Counted from the stretch's first letter, positions 39,780-49,498 are shown. The stretch: DNA of 64,000 nucleotides from Rufibacter sp. LB8 (GCF_014876185.1 NZ_JADALJ010000001.1:2647501-2711500), one strand, 5' to 3'. A program made the numbers and translations. Notes: generated by a model not told the origin, from the letters alone.

Positions 39780-41213
39780 CTAATCTACATCCCACCATAC
39801 TTTGCCGTACATGGTGTCACCACCTTTGGCAGCAGCGGTGTAATTTTCCGCGTTCAGGAATACTTCATTAGAGGGGTACATCTGTCTGGTAGGAACGTTG
39901 TTTCCGCCGGAAGGAATAAGGTTGTTGGGGTACCCGGTTCTTCTCCACTCAGCCCAGGCCTCATACCCGTGCATGAAAAGGTGGATCCAACGCTGGGTGC
40001 CAATCTGCTCCATGGCTCTGGCAGGGTCATAGGTCACGCCTGGTTGGGCCAGCAACGTGTTGGCGGCAGCCAAGGCGTCAGCAGCGGTCACCACAGGCGT
40101 TACACCGGCCGGGGTGACGGTCCATTGGGCCACTGAGTTCCGGATGGCGTTGTCATAATTGGTTTTGGCTTCTGCGTCACCACCGGTGATCCAGCCTAAT
40201 TTGGCGGCTTCTGCTCTGGCGAACAACACCTGCGCATACGTCACCAAATACACCGGTGCGTTCTGCGCGGAAATGGCCGTTCCCAACAGTGAGTAGTTGC
40301 TCACGTTAGGCATGCCCGCCGTGGTACCAAACGGCAGACCAATATACTCTCTGGTAGATTTGGTTGGCTGGCCATACACCGGCAATCTTGGGTCAGAAAC
40401 CGGTTTCATGTAATCAACCAGGGTCTTGGTCAACGCCCACCACTCACGGCCTCTGCTCACTTCACCAAACCAGTAGTTCTGGTTGTTGGCATCTGCCAGG
40501 TGCTTGAAGACAAAGTTATCGGCGTTGGCGGTCATTACGCCATCTGCCAAAGCCGCGTTAAACTCAGTGTTGCCTTTGTTTGGGTTCACCTTAGAAATAC
40601 GAAGCGCCATTAACAACCTGATGGTGTTGCCCAGCTTTTTCCACTTGGTCATGTCACCGGCATAAATGATGTCATTGGTCACGGCTCCGGGCACAATCTG
40701 GTCATTGGCTTCTTTCAGCAATATAAACAGGCTGTTGTAGATAGACTCCTGGGTGTCATACTTAGGGGTGAACTCGGTATTGCCTTTCAGCGCCTCTGAG
40801 TACGGTACATCTCCCCAACGGTCTGTGATGTGCCAGAAGTAATACGCCTTCAGGATCTTGGCCACCGCCAACTGGTTGGCCACCGGGCCTTGCACGGCGT
40901 TGAGGTCCTTGGAGGTAAGGGCGGTTTCAATGTTCATCAAAGGCCCCTGGTACAGACCATAGAAGCTGGTTCCCCCGGAAGGGTACAAAGAGGCCGTTGG
41001 GTACTGGGTCTCGGCCAGGAACTGGGCCATGAATTCGCCTTGCGGCGATGAGCTTAAACCAGGCAAGGACAGCATGGCGTTGGCCAGCAATTGCATGCCT
41101 GAGGCATTGGCAGGTGAGTTTGGCGTTATGTTCAGATCATCGTCAAACTCTGTGCAACTCCCCACCAAGGAGAGGCATGCCACCATTACTATAAATATCT
41201 TCTTCATTCTCAT
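39780..41213 (-). CDS. SusD/RagB-family nutrient-binding outer-membrane lipoprotein
   Basis: 477 residues. Lipobox LVGSC (Cys20) in MRMKKIFIVMVACLSLVGSC; start at the first or second Met. The helical TPR-like scaffold of the SusD_2 group is visible (QLAVAKILKAYYFWHITDRWGDVPYSEALKG, a strong signature, and IHLFMHGYEAWAEWRRTGYP near the end). It caps the SusC-type porin encoded just upstream (5-base gap) and binds the imported nutrient on the surface. The substrate is not indicated; no glycoside hydrolase or peptidase is adjacent. Peptide or another small nutrient is possible. Confidence 0.93.
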   Translation of the reverse strand: MRMKKIFIVMVACLSLVGSCTEFDDDLNITPNSPANASGMQLLANAMLSLPGLSSSPQGEFMAQFLAETQYPTASLYPSGGTSFYGLYQGPLMNIETALTSKDLNAVQGPVANQLAVAKILKAYYFWHITDRWGDVPYSEALKGNTEFTPKYDTQESIYNSLFILLKEANDQIVPGAVTNDIIYAGDMTKWKKLGNTIRLLMALRISKVNPNKGNTEFNAALADGVMTANADNFVFKHLADANNQNYWFGEVSRGREWWALTKTLVDYMKPVSDPRLPVYGQPTKSTREYIGLPFGTTAGMPNVSNYSLLGTAISAQNAPVYLVTYAQVLFARAEAAKLGWITGGDAEAKTNYDNAIRNSVAQWTVTPAGVTPVVTAADALAAANTLLAQPGVTYDPARAMEQIGTQRWIHLFMHGYEAWAEWRRTGYPNNLIPSGGNNVPTRQMYPSNEVFLNAENYTAAAKGGDTMYGKVWWDVD

Positions 41214-41218
41214 CTCAA

Positions 41219-44200
41219 TTAAAAGGTGATGTTAAGGTTTACCCCATAGGATCTAACCGTGGTCAACTGGCCAGACTCATACCAGCTAATGCCCTGGCTA
41301 CCAGCAGACAGTTCTGACGGATCTAAGCCTTTGGGGGCATCTTGCCACAGTTGCGCCACGTTGCGGGCAATAAAGGCCAGACCAACACGCTCAAACGGCA
41401 GTTTGCCCAGCACAGATTTCTCTAAGGTGTAGCCCAAACGTACTTCTCTCAGTTTCACGTAAGAGGCATCATACAACCAGTCATCATAAATACGTCTGGC
41501 CACGGTGCCGTAATAGGTTTGTGGGTTCACATACACAGTGGCAGACTGGCCGCTCACGTTCACCCCGTTAATGACGGTGTTGGGTCCGTACACGCCGTCT
41601 ACTCTAACGCCACCGCCTTCGGCAACAGGGTCCCGTACGTTCTTACCGCGGTCATTCATGGCCACCGTCTCTGCGTCTTGTCCGGTTCTCATGGCCAGCA
41701 TTTTAGTGCGGCTAAAGAACTGACCGCCAATCTGGTAGTCAATCATGGCAGATACGTCAAACTTCCAGAGTCTCACGGTGTTCTGTAAACCGCCGGTGTA
41801 ATCTGGCAACACGCTCCCAAAGTTATAAGTTGCATCTGTGAACAACGGAATACCAGAGCCATTCATCAAAATTTTACCGGTAGCGGCATCACGCTGATAT
41901 GACTGCCCTACCAAAACGCCAAAGGCCTGCCCTACATAAGAGTTAATGTAACTGGTAGTAGAGGAATAGGTAGTATTGTCATACGGGAGCACCTGGCTTC
42001 CTTCAGCCAGTTCCACCACTTCGTTAATATTTCTGGAAATGTTGAACGTCATGTCCCATGAAATATTATCCTTTTTGATAGGGGAACCGGTCAAGGTAAG
42101 TTCAATCCCTTTGTTCTGGATCAGACCGGCATTGATGGTAGTTGAACCGTAGCCACTAGCGCCTGAAACTGTCAGAGGCAACACCTGGTTTTTATTCTTC
42201 TGCTGATAAAATGTCAGGTCAACCCCCAAACGGTTTTGCAAGAACTTCAAGTCAATACCGGCCTCATAGGAGTGCGCGAAAGCTGGCTTCAAGAGCGGGT
42301 TGTTCAGGTTGTCTGGCACTGACAGGGTATTTACGTTTGAAGTACCCGTATTATAAACCGTACCTGTGCTGTAGAAGGCAGTAGTTTGATAAGGACTTAA
42401 GTCAGAACCGGCCTGGGCATAACTCACACGTACTTTACCAAATGAAAGCGGGCTCCAGTCTAACAGTTCACTAAATACAAATGAACCTGAAACAGAAGGG
42501 TAGAAATAAGAGTTGTTGTCTTTTGGCAGGGCAGAAGAAATGTCATTTCTGATAGACGCATCTAAGAAATAGGTGTCATTGTACCCCAAAGAAACCATAC
42601 CGTACACACTGCGCACTTCTTTTCTGCGCAGAAAAGAGGTAGTAGATGGTCTGTCAACGGAGGCGCCAATGTTGTAGAAGCCCGGTACAGAAAGGCCACC
42701 CACCGTTGACATGCTCAAGTAGGTGTAATGGTCTGTGAACAAGTTAGCACCCACGTTGGCGTTCAAAGAGAGGGCACCCCACTCTTTGTCATACTGCGCC
42801 AGGAACTCATAGTTCATCTGCTTACCCTGGTATTTACCGGTAGAGAACGCTGGCAAAGGCTCTTGCCCGCCGGCCCCAATGCGTGACTCAATGTTTTGGG
42901 TGAACAAGTCGCCGCGTACAAAGCCGCTCAGTTTCAAGGCTGGCAACACGGTGTAGGTCAGACCTACATCTCCAAACATACGGTCTCTGCTGTCAGTCAC
43001 AGGGTTCTCATAGGCCTCAAAATATGGGTTATTCCAGTACAGGCCTTTGAAGTTAGAAACTACCCCGGCGCTGGTACCTGTCAACGGAACGGCTCTAATG
43101 TTCCACTGCAGAATGGTACCGTCATCATATTTGTAATTTTTCAGGCGCTTCATGTCCACGTTGCGCTGGAACCACTGGGTGGTGTAGCGCGAACCCAACT
43201 CTGAGCCCTGGCTTGGGCGTTGGGCGCTGTTGGTGGCAATGTTCACGTTGGCAGAGAAGTTCAGCTTTTTGCTCACGTCAATGCCGGCGCTCACGCCCAC
43301 GTTGTTTCTTCTTAACCAGGTGTTGGGCTCCACACCTTCAATTCTGGTGTCATTGAAGCTTAACCGGAAGTTGGTGTTCTCGCCGCCGCCGGTAATGGTC
43401 AAGCCGTTGTTCAGGTTGGTACCGGTCTCATAATAGTCTCTGATGTTGTCTGGGTGCGCCACAAAAGGCGTCTCCTTGCCAAAGTCAGGGTCTTGTGGGA
43501 AGAAGCTGTAGAACTGGCGCGCGGGTGTTCCATCCATTTTAGGGCCCCAGCTTTCATCTACGTCTAACTGCACCACTTTCTGACCGTTGGGCAACACGTT
43601 CCAGGTTTGCTTGGAGCCACCGCCGTATAGGTTCTGCAAGGGCAGGAAGTTACCGGCTTTTTCAATGGAGAAGGCTGAGTTCAGTTGTACGGTTACTTTT
43701 TTGGCACCTTTCGCGCCTTTCTTAGTAGTGATCATGATCACCCCGTATTGCCCTCTCAAACCGTACAGCGCAGAAGCCGCCGGTCCTTTCAAAACGTTCA
43801 CAGACTCAATATCTTCTGGGTTGATGTCCTGGCCCAGGTTACCGAAGTCAGCCCCGGCGTCACCGGCGAAGTTGGCATTAGAAATAGGGGTTCCATCAAC
43901 CACAATCAACGGAGGGGTAGCCCCGTTCACAGAGTTAACGCCTCTGATAGATAACTTTTGGGTACCGCCCATGCTGGCCCCAGAAGAGCCCACCACCTGC
44001 ACCCCGGCTACTTTACCAGCCAAGGAACCCAATACGTTCTGCTCTTTGGTAAGGGTAAGGTTATCGCCTCTCACCTCTTGGGTGGAGTAACCCAGAGAGC
44101 GCTCGCTGCGCTGAATGCCCAGGGCGGTCACCACTACTTCGTTCAGCTGTTTGCTGTCTGGGGTAAGGGCCACGGTAAAGGTAGATTGCCCGGCCACCGG

Positions 44201-44449
44201 CAGTTCGCGGGTAATATAGCCCAGGTAACTCACCACCAGCACGGCGGCTTCATCTGGCACGCGCAGTCTGAATTCACCGTTGGCGTCTGTGGAAGTTCCC
44301 AAGGTGGTTCCTTTCACTACCACGCTCACGCCCGGCAACCCGGTACCGTCATCTGAGGCGGTTACCCTGCCGCTCACCTCCCGCTGCTGGGCATACGCAA
44401 TGCTCAACGAGGATAGAAGCGTCAATAAAATGAGTAATGTTTTTTTCAT
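41219..44449 (-). CDS. SusC/RagA-family TonB-dependent outer-membrane transporter
   Basis: 1076 residues. Signal peptide MKKTLLILLTLLSSLSIAYAQ, a carboxypeptidase-D regulatory-like domain (about 22-100, GRVTASDDGTGLPGVSVVVKGT), the plug (about 110-225) with the SusC hallmark around NVLKGPAASALYGLRGQYGVIMITTKKG, then the 22-strand barrel to the terminal YGVNLNITF. Energised by TonB-ExbBD. It forms the transport half of the pair with the SusD gene 5 bases downstream. The promoter is expected within 44450-44676 but no perfect TAnnTTTG was found; no regulator is adjacent. Confidence 0.95.
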   Translation of the reverse strand: MKKTLLILLTLLSSLSIAYAQQREVSGRVTASDDGTGLPGVSVVVKGTTLGTSTDANGEFRLRVPDEAAVLVVSYLGYITRELPVAGQSTFTVALTPDSKQLNEVVVTALGIQRSERSLGYSTQEVRGDNLTLTKEQNVLGSLAGKVAGVQVVGSSGASMGGTQKLSIRGVNSVNGATPPLIVVDGTPISNANFAGDAGADFGNLGQDINPEDIESVNVLKGPAASALYGLRGQYGVIMITTKKGAKGAKKVTVQLNSAFSIEKAGNFLPLQNLYGGGSKQTWNVLPNGQKVVQLDVDESWGPKMDGTPARQFYSFFPQDPDFGKETPFVAHPDNIRDYYETGTNLNNGLTITGGGENTNFRLSFNDTRIEGVEPNTWLRRNNVGVSAGIDVSKKLNFSANVNIATNSAQRPSQGSELGSRYTTQWFQRNVDMKRLKNYKYDDGTILQWNIRAVPLTGTSAGVVSNFKGLYWNNPYFEAYENPVTDSRDRMFGDVGLTYTVLPALKLSGFVRGDLFTQNIESRIGAGGQEPLPAFSTGKYQGKQMNYEFLAQYDKEWGALSLNANVGANLFTDHYTYLSMSTVGGLSVPGFYNIGASVDRPSTTSFLRRKEVRSVYGMVSLGYNDTYFLDASIRNDISSALPKDNNSYFYPSVSGSFVFSELLDWSPLSFGKVRVSYAQAGSDLSPYQTTAFYSTGTVYNTGTSNVNTLSVPDNLNNPLLKPAFAHSYEAGIDLKFLQNRLGVDLTFYQQKNKNQVLPLTVSGASGYGSTTINAGLIQNKGIELTLTGSPIKKDNISWDMTFNISRNINEVVELAEGSQVLPYDNTTYSSTTSYINSYVGQAFGVLVGQSYQRDAATGKILMNGSGIPLFTDATYNFGSVLPDYTGGLQNTVRLWKFDVSAMIDYQIGGQFFSRTKMLAMRTGQDAETVAMNDRGKNVRDPVAEGGGVRVDGVYGPNTVINGVNVSGQSATVYVNPQTYYGTVARRIYDDWLYDASYVKLREVRLGYTLEKSVLGKLPFERVGLAFIARNVAQLWQDAPKGLDPSELSAGSQGISWYESGQLTTVRSYGVNLNITF

Positions 44450-44676
44450 GCTTTGTTTGTAGTTAAAAGTGTAAAGTTGGTTTGTTAGAAATGGGCGGAA
44501 CGGTGCTATTTGCGATGAATTATAGCAAGAAAATACAGCAACTCCTACACTTAATTAAAAAAAATAATAACATAGAGGTAACATCCTGACTCCTACCGGG
44601 TCTGGTTTCTACCACTTGCCACCTGCCCTGGCAAATCTTTCCGGCACGCACCGCCCTCTTTAGAAAAAGTACGCGT

Positions 44677-44716
44677 CCGTTTTTCGCTCCATTTCCAGAA
44701 ATGAGCCCAAAAACGG
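44677..44716. repeat. PAL40 palindrome
   Basis: Left arm CCGTTTTTCGCTCCATTTC, right arm AAATGAGCCCAAAAACGG; 227 bases upstream of susC. The surrounding 606-base gap holds only this and the MITE-like copy below. Confidence 0.85.
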
Positions 44717-44838
44717 AAATAAGACAAAGGAATTCTAGTGACTGAATCTCAGAGTAGAGGTTCAGCAGCCCGCAAATTTTTCTGGAAGGCGAAAAGCAAT
44801 AATAGTGCTTACCATTCTGCAGGAGATAAAATCCCTGA

Positions 44839-44999
44839 GAGCTTGTTTAAATTTCTATTTTGCCAGCGAAAACTGGGAGCGAAAGGTTCTGGCGAAGCCT
44901 TTTTTGAGCAGCGTAGCAGCGCTACGGTGAGAGAAAAAGGCGATGCCAGGTTCTTTTGATGCCAGTTTTCGCTGGCAAAATAGAAATTTAAACATGCTC
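44839..44999. repeat. MITE-like element, copy 2 of 3
   Basis: 161 bases; terminal repeats GAGCTTGTTTAAATTTCTAT and complement; direct TGA on both flanks (44836-44838, 45000-45002), consistent with a 3-base target duplication. Internally nearly self-complementary throughout; no gene. Confidence 0.85.
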
Positions 45000-45055
45000 T
45001 GAAGCGGTAGAACCCTTAAAAACGGAAGAAGAAAGAAATGAGAAGGGATTTGGAC

Positions 45056-45634
45056 TCAGGAAAAAGTGTAGATTTTCTCTGGCGTAATCACCGCGTCTAA
45101 GGTGAAATCACTGGCTTCGGCGTCATCAATCACGTCTACCGGGGGCGTTAATGAAAGGCCTATTTTCTGGCTGGAGGCCGGAATTAGCGCCAGGAAACGG
45201 TCATAAAACCCTTTGCCGTAGCCCACGCGGTGGCCTTGCTGGTCGAAACAAAGCAATGGCACCAGCACAGTGGTCATCTCAGACTCCGGCACGGGCAGTG
45301 AATTCACCGGCTCCGGAATGCCCCACCGGTTCTCCTGCAGCCCGGTGTCTGGGTTCAGGTGGAAATGGGTCATGGAGAAATCAACCGGGTTGGCAACCGG
45401 CACCACCACCTGCGTCTGCGGAAATTCGGCCCAAAGTTTTCGTACAATGAGCCACGTGTCTAGTTCATGGTGCTTCTTGATGGGCAGAAATGTGTGTACC
45501 GACCCGCCCTGGGTTGGAGCATAGTGCGCGAAGAATAGGTCAGCGATCTGTTGGCTTTGCTGTGCGAGTTCTTCTGCCGACAGGCGTTTGCGCCGGGCCA
45601 GGTACTCTTTCCGCAGGTATGCCTTCAATGCCAT
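45056..45634 (-). CDS. 5-formyltetrahydrofolate cyclo-ligase
   Basis: Converts 5-formyl-THF to 5,10-methenyl-THF with ATP, recycling an inhibitory folate. 192 residues from ATG 45634 (MALKAYLRKEYLARRKRLS); this start lies 1 base from the bshC stop, so the two genes are translationally coupled. Conserved LRKEYLARRKRLSAEEL at the N-terminus, the substrate region FLPIKKHHELDT, and the family signature VPLLCFDQQGHRVGYGKGFYDRFLA (about 134-158) are all present. Gene symbols ygfA or fau are used elsewhere. Confidence 0.93.
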   Translation of the reverse strand: MALKAYLRKEYLARRKRLSAEELAQQSQQIADLFFAHYAPTQGGSVHTFLPIKKHHELDTWLIVRKLWAEFPQTQVVVPVANPVDFSMTHFHLNPDTGLQENRWGIPEPVNSLPVPESEMTTVLVPLLCFDQQGHRVGYGKGFYDRFLALIPASSQKIGLSLTPPVDVIDDAEASDFTLDAVITPEKIYTFS

Positions 45635-45635
45635 G

Positions 45636-47192
45636 CTATTCCTCCTCCAGTACAGTAAACGTAAACGCGAACGGTTCAAACGCGTCTACCAAGGCTTGGA
45701 TAAACTGAGGGTTGTTGGTCTGGTAGGTAAGCAGGTTGTCTACGCGCTCTTGCAACACGCCCGTGGGGAATAGCTTTTCCTTGAGGTTGGCCAGTTGATT
45801 GTAGGCCGTGTCATTCTTGCTTTCAATGGCCTTGTTGAGCTTCTTCTCCAACATCTGGAAACTGTTCTGCGCTTTCTGGCCTTCGGCACCCACGGCTTTC
45901 ACCAGGGTAGGGTCAATGGTTTGGGCCAGTTCCTCTACTTGTCTGAAAGCGGCTTCCACGGCTTCGCGCTGCGCGGCAAGGTTTATTTCCTCTTGATTTA
46001 ATAACTCAGCCAGGCGCTTTTTGAGCTCGGACAGGTCTTTGAAGATTTCCGGCACGGTGAGACCCAGTTTCTCCAGGCGCTGCGCGTTGGGTTTGGTCAC
46101 GTACATGGCCGAGTTGCGCAGCATCACCGCCGGATACGGCACGTCAAACGCCTCAAACATGCCTTTCAACTGAAACCAATAGGCCACTTCGGCGCCGCCG
46201 CCAATGTAGGCCAGGTTGGGCAACACCAGTTCCTGATACAGCGGGCGCAGCACCACGTTGGGGCTGAAACGCTCTGGGTGCGCATGCACCTGCTCCAGCA
46301 TTTCTGCTTGCGTGAACACCATGCCGCTGTTGAGCACTTTGTAGTGACCGTTTTCCAGCACAATGCGTTCGCGCAGGTTTTCGTCCAGGTAGAACAGGTT
46401 GAGCTCGCGCACCATCACCTGCGGTTTGTAGTGGGGCTCCAGCGCGGCATTGGTCTGGGTAACGGCTTTGTAGCTCAGCTGCTGGGTCAGTTCCTTTTCC
46501 ACCACAGGCGCGAAGGCTTGCTTTAAGGCCACGCTGTCGCCGTCCAGGCAGACCACGCCATATTCGCCGAACAATCCGTTCACAATGCGCCGGGTGGCCT
46601 GGGCCAGGGTAGCGCTCTCGGTGTAGGCTTCCTCAAACAGCGGATAGTGCTCGGGCATGGCATCCAGGAGCTCGTTCAGGCCATCGGTGGACAATCTACC
46701 CACAGCGCCGCCGGCTTCTTGCTCCCATTCGTACTTCTTCCCGAACAGGTTGAAATGGTTCACCTCGGCAAAGTCATGGTCCTCGGTGGCCATCCAATAC
46801 ACGGGCACAAATTTCTGCGCAGGGTACGCTTTCTGCAGTTCGCGGGCAGAGGTGATGGCCGTGACAATCTTGTAAATAAAGTACAGCGGACCGGTGAACA
46901 AGTTGAGTTGATGACCGGTGGTGATGGTAAACGTTTGCTCTCCGGCCAAGGCCGAAATATTCTCCTGCACCGCGGCGCTTGTTTCCAACCCTTGGTATTG
47001 GCGTTGCAGTTCCTCTACCAAGACCTGCCGCTGCGCCGCCGGGAAGTTGCGCTGCTGCATTAGTTGCTTAAAGGCAGGAATCTCAGGAAAAGCGGCGTAG
47101 AACGGCTGGAGCCTGGCATCTTGGTTCAGATAGTCCAGCACAAGCGAAGAGAAGGCACCGGTGGCGCTATAGTCAATACAGGAAACTTTCAT
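45636..47192 (-). CDS. bshC: Bacillithiol biosynthesis cysteine-adding enzyme BshC
   Basis: Putative ligase adding cysteine to GlcN-malate, last step of bacillithiol synthesis. 518 residues from ATG 47192 (MKVSCIDYSATGAFSSLVLDYL). Rossmann-like core with TITTGHQLNLFTGPLYFIYKI (strong BshC signature), VPVYWMATEDHDFAEVNH and PNLAYIGGGAEVAYWFQLKG, followed by the long coiled-coil-rich C-terminus (about 380-460). Implies that this organism uses bacillithiol as its low-molecular-weight thiol. bshA and bshB are not in the window. A TACCTTTG box lies 37 bases upstream. Confidence 0.94.
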   Translation of the reverse strand: MKVSCIDYSATGAFSSLVLDYLNQDARLQPFYAAFPEIPAFKQLMQQRNFPAAQRQVLVEELQRQYQGLETSAAVQENISALAGEQTFTITTGHQLNLFTGPLYFIYKIVTAITSARELQKAYPAQKFVPVYWMATEDHDFAEVNHFNLFGKKYEWEQEAGGAVGRLSTDGLNELLDAMPEHYPLFEEAYTESATLAQATRRIVNGLFGEYGVVCLDGDSVALKQAFAPVVEKELTQQLSYKAVTQTNAALEPHYKPQVMVRELNLFYLDENLRERIVLENGHYKVLNSGMVFTQAEMLEQVHAHPERFSPNVVLRPLYQELVLPNLAYIGGGAEVAYWFQLKGMFEAFDVPYPAVMLRNSAMYVTKPNAQRLEKLGLTVPEIFKDLSELKKRLAELLNQEEINLAAQREAVEAAFRQVEELAQTIDPTLVKAVGAEGQKAQNSFQMLEKKLNKAIESKNDTAYNQLANLKEKLFPTGVLQERVDNLLTYQTNNPQFIQALVDAFEPFAFTFTVLEEE

Positions 47193-47228
47193 ACAGTGGG
47201 TGCGGCCCAAAATGATTGGCTAGCCGTG

Positions 47229-47236
47229 CAAAGGTA
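47229..47236 (-). promoter_or_regulatory. Probable -7 box of bshC (TACCTTTG on minus strand)
   Basis: CAAAGGTA on the plus strand; the predicted transcript start leaves about 30 bases of leader. No TTTG at -33 recognised. Confidence 0.5.
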
Positions 47237-47352
47237 AAATCTATTTTCAGAATACGGTGCTACCTACGTTTTGCAACAGCCGGCTGCTGGTATTGTTGGA
47301 GAAACTGCCGTTTAATTGTTGATTGCTTATGGCTAATTGTTGTTCTCCCTTT

Positions 47353-47394
47353 CCCGTTTTTGCCCTCGTTTCTGAAAATGGGGCCAAAAACAGG
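47353..47394. repeat. PAL40 palindrome
   Basis: CCCGTTTTTGCCCTCGTTTC then AATGGGGCCAAAAACAGG; preceded by ATTGTTGATTGCTTATGGCT word repeats, as near 38350. Confidence 0.82.
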
Positions 47395-47419
47395 AAAATG
47401 ATAGTAGTTGCCAAACGCG

Positions 47420-47571
47420 GATTCTCCCCTTGAGAGTAGCGTAGAGGAGTGTTTGCATCTGCTAAGGTTTTCTGTATTCTTAGCGCGGAAGTTACTTCCG
47501 TGCTTATGTGGAAAAGTCACGGAAATAACTTCCGCGCCATAGATGCGGGTTTTCCCCTCAAGGGGAGAATC
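47420..47571. repeat. Nested inverted repeats
   Basis: Outer arms GATTCTCCCCTTGAG (47420-47434) and complement (47557-47571); inner arms GCGCGGAAGTTACTTCCGTG (47483-47502) and complement with one mismatch (47518-47537). From 47581 to 47680 further small hairpins such as GAGTCTGGAGACTC occur. No gene in this 601-base gap. Confidence 0.7.
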
Positions 47572-47707
47572 ATCTGCCATGCGTAGAGTCGCTGTTTCAC
47601 AGCGAGGGTCGTCAGAAGACTACCCAACATCCGTGGGCATGAGTCTGGAGACTCGCGCCAGCGAAAATTTCTAACTAGGCCAGCAAGGGACTTAGCAGAA
47701 ATGAAAA

Positions 47708-47738
47708 GACCTCACAGGTTTTGAAAACCTGTGAGGTC
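47708..47738. repeat. CCTCACAGG hairpin
   Basis: GACCTCACAGGTTTT and exact complement around one G. Same core as the terminator at 26774 but without a long T run; it may still end rimO transcription. Confidence 0.7.
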
Positions 47739-47751
47739 TGAATCTCTTTTT

Positions 47752-47791
47752 CCGTTTTTGGCTCCGTTTTCAGAAATGAGCCCGAAAACGG
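47752..47791. repeat. PAL40 palindrome
   Basis: Left arm CCGTTTTTGGCTCCGTTTTC, right arm AAATGAGCCCGAAAACGG; 2 bases beyond the rimO stop. Confidence 0.9.
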
Positions 47792-47793
47792 GA

Positions 47794-49161
47794 TTAAAGA
47801 ATTATAGATTCCTGCATGGCTATATGTTTTTGCTCTACGGCAGCGGAAGTTCCAACTACTTCACCGTACAGGTCAAAGTCTGTGGAACTGGTGATTTTCA
47901 CATGGGCGAAGTCTCCCAAACGCACATAGGTACTGTCTGCGGGCACCAACACTTCATTGTCAACTTCCGGGGAGTCATACTGGGTACGGCCCACGAAATA
48001 GCCACTCTCCTTCCGGTCGAACAGGACTTTGTAGGTGTTGCCTACTTTCTCCTCGTTCATCTCCATGGAAATACCTTGCTGCAGTTCCATGATGATGTCG
48101 GCGCGCTCCTGTTTTACTTCGTCTGGCACATCATCAACCAAGGTATGGGAATGCGTGTTTTCTTCGTGGCTGTAGGTGAAAATACCCAAACGGTCGAAAC
48201 GGCTTTCCTCTACCCAACGGTACATCTCCTCAAAATCCTGCTGCGTCTCCCCAGGGTGACCGGCAATCAAGGTTGTTCTCAAGGCGATGTCTGGCACGCG
48301 CTGACGGATGGTATCTACCAGTTCCAGCGTGCGGCGCTTGGAAATACCGCGGCGCATAGTCTTGAGCATGTTGTCTGAGATGTGCTGCAACGGCATGTCC
48401 AGGTACTTGCAGATGTTCTCGCGCTCTACCATTACGTCTAGGGCATCCATCGGGAATTGGCTTGGGTAGGCGTATTGCATTCTAATCCACTCAATGCCAT
48501 TCACGTCTGAAAGGCGCTGTAACAACTCAGCAAGTTTGCGCTCACCGTAGTGCTGCAAGCCGTAATAGGTCAAATCTTGGGCAATGAGAATCAATTCTTT
48601 GGTGCCCATGTTGGCTAGGCGCGTGGCTTCTTTCACCAGGCTGTCCATGGGACGGTCAACGTGCTTGCCGCGCATGAGCGGGATGGCGCAGAACGAGCAG
48701 GGACGGTTACAGCCTTCGGCGATTTTGAAATACGCGTAGTGCTTGGGCGTAGTGAGCAGACGCTCGCCAATGAGTTCATGCTTGTAATCAGCGTCCAGCG
48801 TTTTCAGCAGCTGCGGCAATTCCAAGGTTCCGAAATAGGCATCTACCTGCGGGATTTCAGCTTCTAAAGAGTCCTTGTAGCGCTGCGAGAGGCAACCGGT
48901 CACGTAGAGTTTGTCAATGGCCCCGGCTTCTTTGGCATCGGCGTACCGCAAAATGGTGTCAATAGATTCCTGCTTCGCGTTGTCAATGAAGCCGCAGGTG
49001 TTCACAATGATGATATTGGCGTCGTCTTTCTCCGAGTCATGCACCACGTGGCGGTCGTTGGCCTGCAACTGGCCCATGAGCACTTCAGAATCTACCAGGT
49101 TTTTGGAGCAACCCAGCGTGATAACGTTGTATTTGTCTTGTTTAAGCGATCTTACTTTCAC
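47794..49161 (-). CDS. rimO: Ribosomal protein S12 methylthiotransferase RimO
   Basis: Radical-SAM enzyme with two 4Fe-4S clusters that methylthiolates an Asp of ribosomal protein S12. 455 residues. N-terminal UPF0004 domain with cluster cysteines in TLGCSKNLVDSE, NTCGFI and TGCLSQRY; radical-SAM motif CNRPCSFCAIPLMRG (CxxxCxxC) at about residue 150; C-terminal TRAM domain from about 375. RimO rather than MiaB is favoured by length, the LGCSKN start and the RGKHVDRP stretch. Downstream of ftsY on the same strand, as usual in the phylum, with a 414-base repeat-rich gap. Confidence 0.94.
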   Translation of the reverse strand: MKVRSLKQDKYNVITLGCSKNLVDSEVLMGQLQANDRHVVHDSEKDDANIIIVNTCGFIDNAKQESIDTILRYADAKEAGAIDKLYVTGCLSQRYKDSLEAEIPQVDAYFGTLELPQLLKTLDADYKHELIGERLLTTPKHYAYFKIAEGCNRPCSFCAIPLMRGKHVDRPMDSLVKEATRLANMGTKELILIAQDLTYYGLQHYGERKLAELLQRLSDVNGIEWIRMQYAYPSQFPMDALDVMVERENICKYLDMPLQHISDNMLKTMRRGISKRRTLELVDTIRQRVPDIALRTTLIAGHPGETQQDFEEMYRWVEESRFDRLGIFTYSHEENTHSHTLVDDVPDEVKQERADIIMELQQGISMEMNEEKVGNTYKVLFDRKESGYFVGRTQYDSPEVDNEVLVPADSTYVRLGDFAHVKITSSTDFDLYGEVVGTSAAVEQKHIAMQESIIL

Positions 49162-49290
49162 GTGCCTGTCTTAGGTGATCTTGATTAGGGTGGCAACAAC
49201 CAAATTGGGGTATTTGGTTTACTGTGTGCCGTTTTATTTGAATTCAGGCTTTATAGAGCCTGAATTTTGATTCATTTTTAATTCTCCTCT

Positions 49291-49450
49291 GGTTCAAGTT
49301 TTCAACTTGGACCTACTATTTTCTGAAGTTTGCACCTTCAGTGAGGCGACAGCCTCAACGTGCGCATTCCTCGCTTTCTCTTTTCAATCTGCAAAAAAAG
49401 CAAGTTGAAAACTTGCGGCATTGGTGGCTCCAAGTTGAAAACTTGAAGCA
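49291..49450. repeat. Three AAGTTGAAAACTT hairpins
   Basis: Hairpin cores at 49291-49313 (reverse sense), 49401-49417 (GCAAGTTGAAAACTTGC) and about 49431-49447 (CCAAGTTGAAAACTTG), with GAGGCGACAGCCTC between. No gene in the ftsY-rimO gap. Confidence 0.65.
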
Positions 49451-49460
49451 GGAAACGCTT

Positions 49461-49498
49461 TTCTAGTTCGCCCACAAGATCCTTTCAGGATGACAAAA
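49461..49498. repeat. TCATCCTGA-family dispersed repeat, reverse
   Basis: CTAGTTCGCCCACAAGATCC then TTTCAGGATGACAAAA. Confidence 0.6.
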
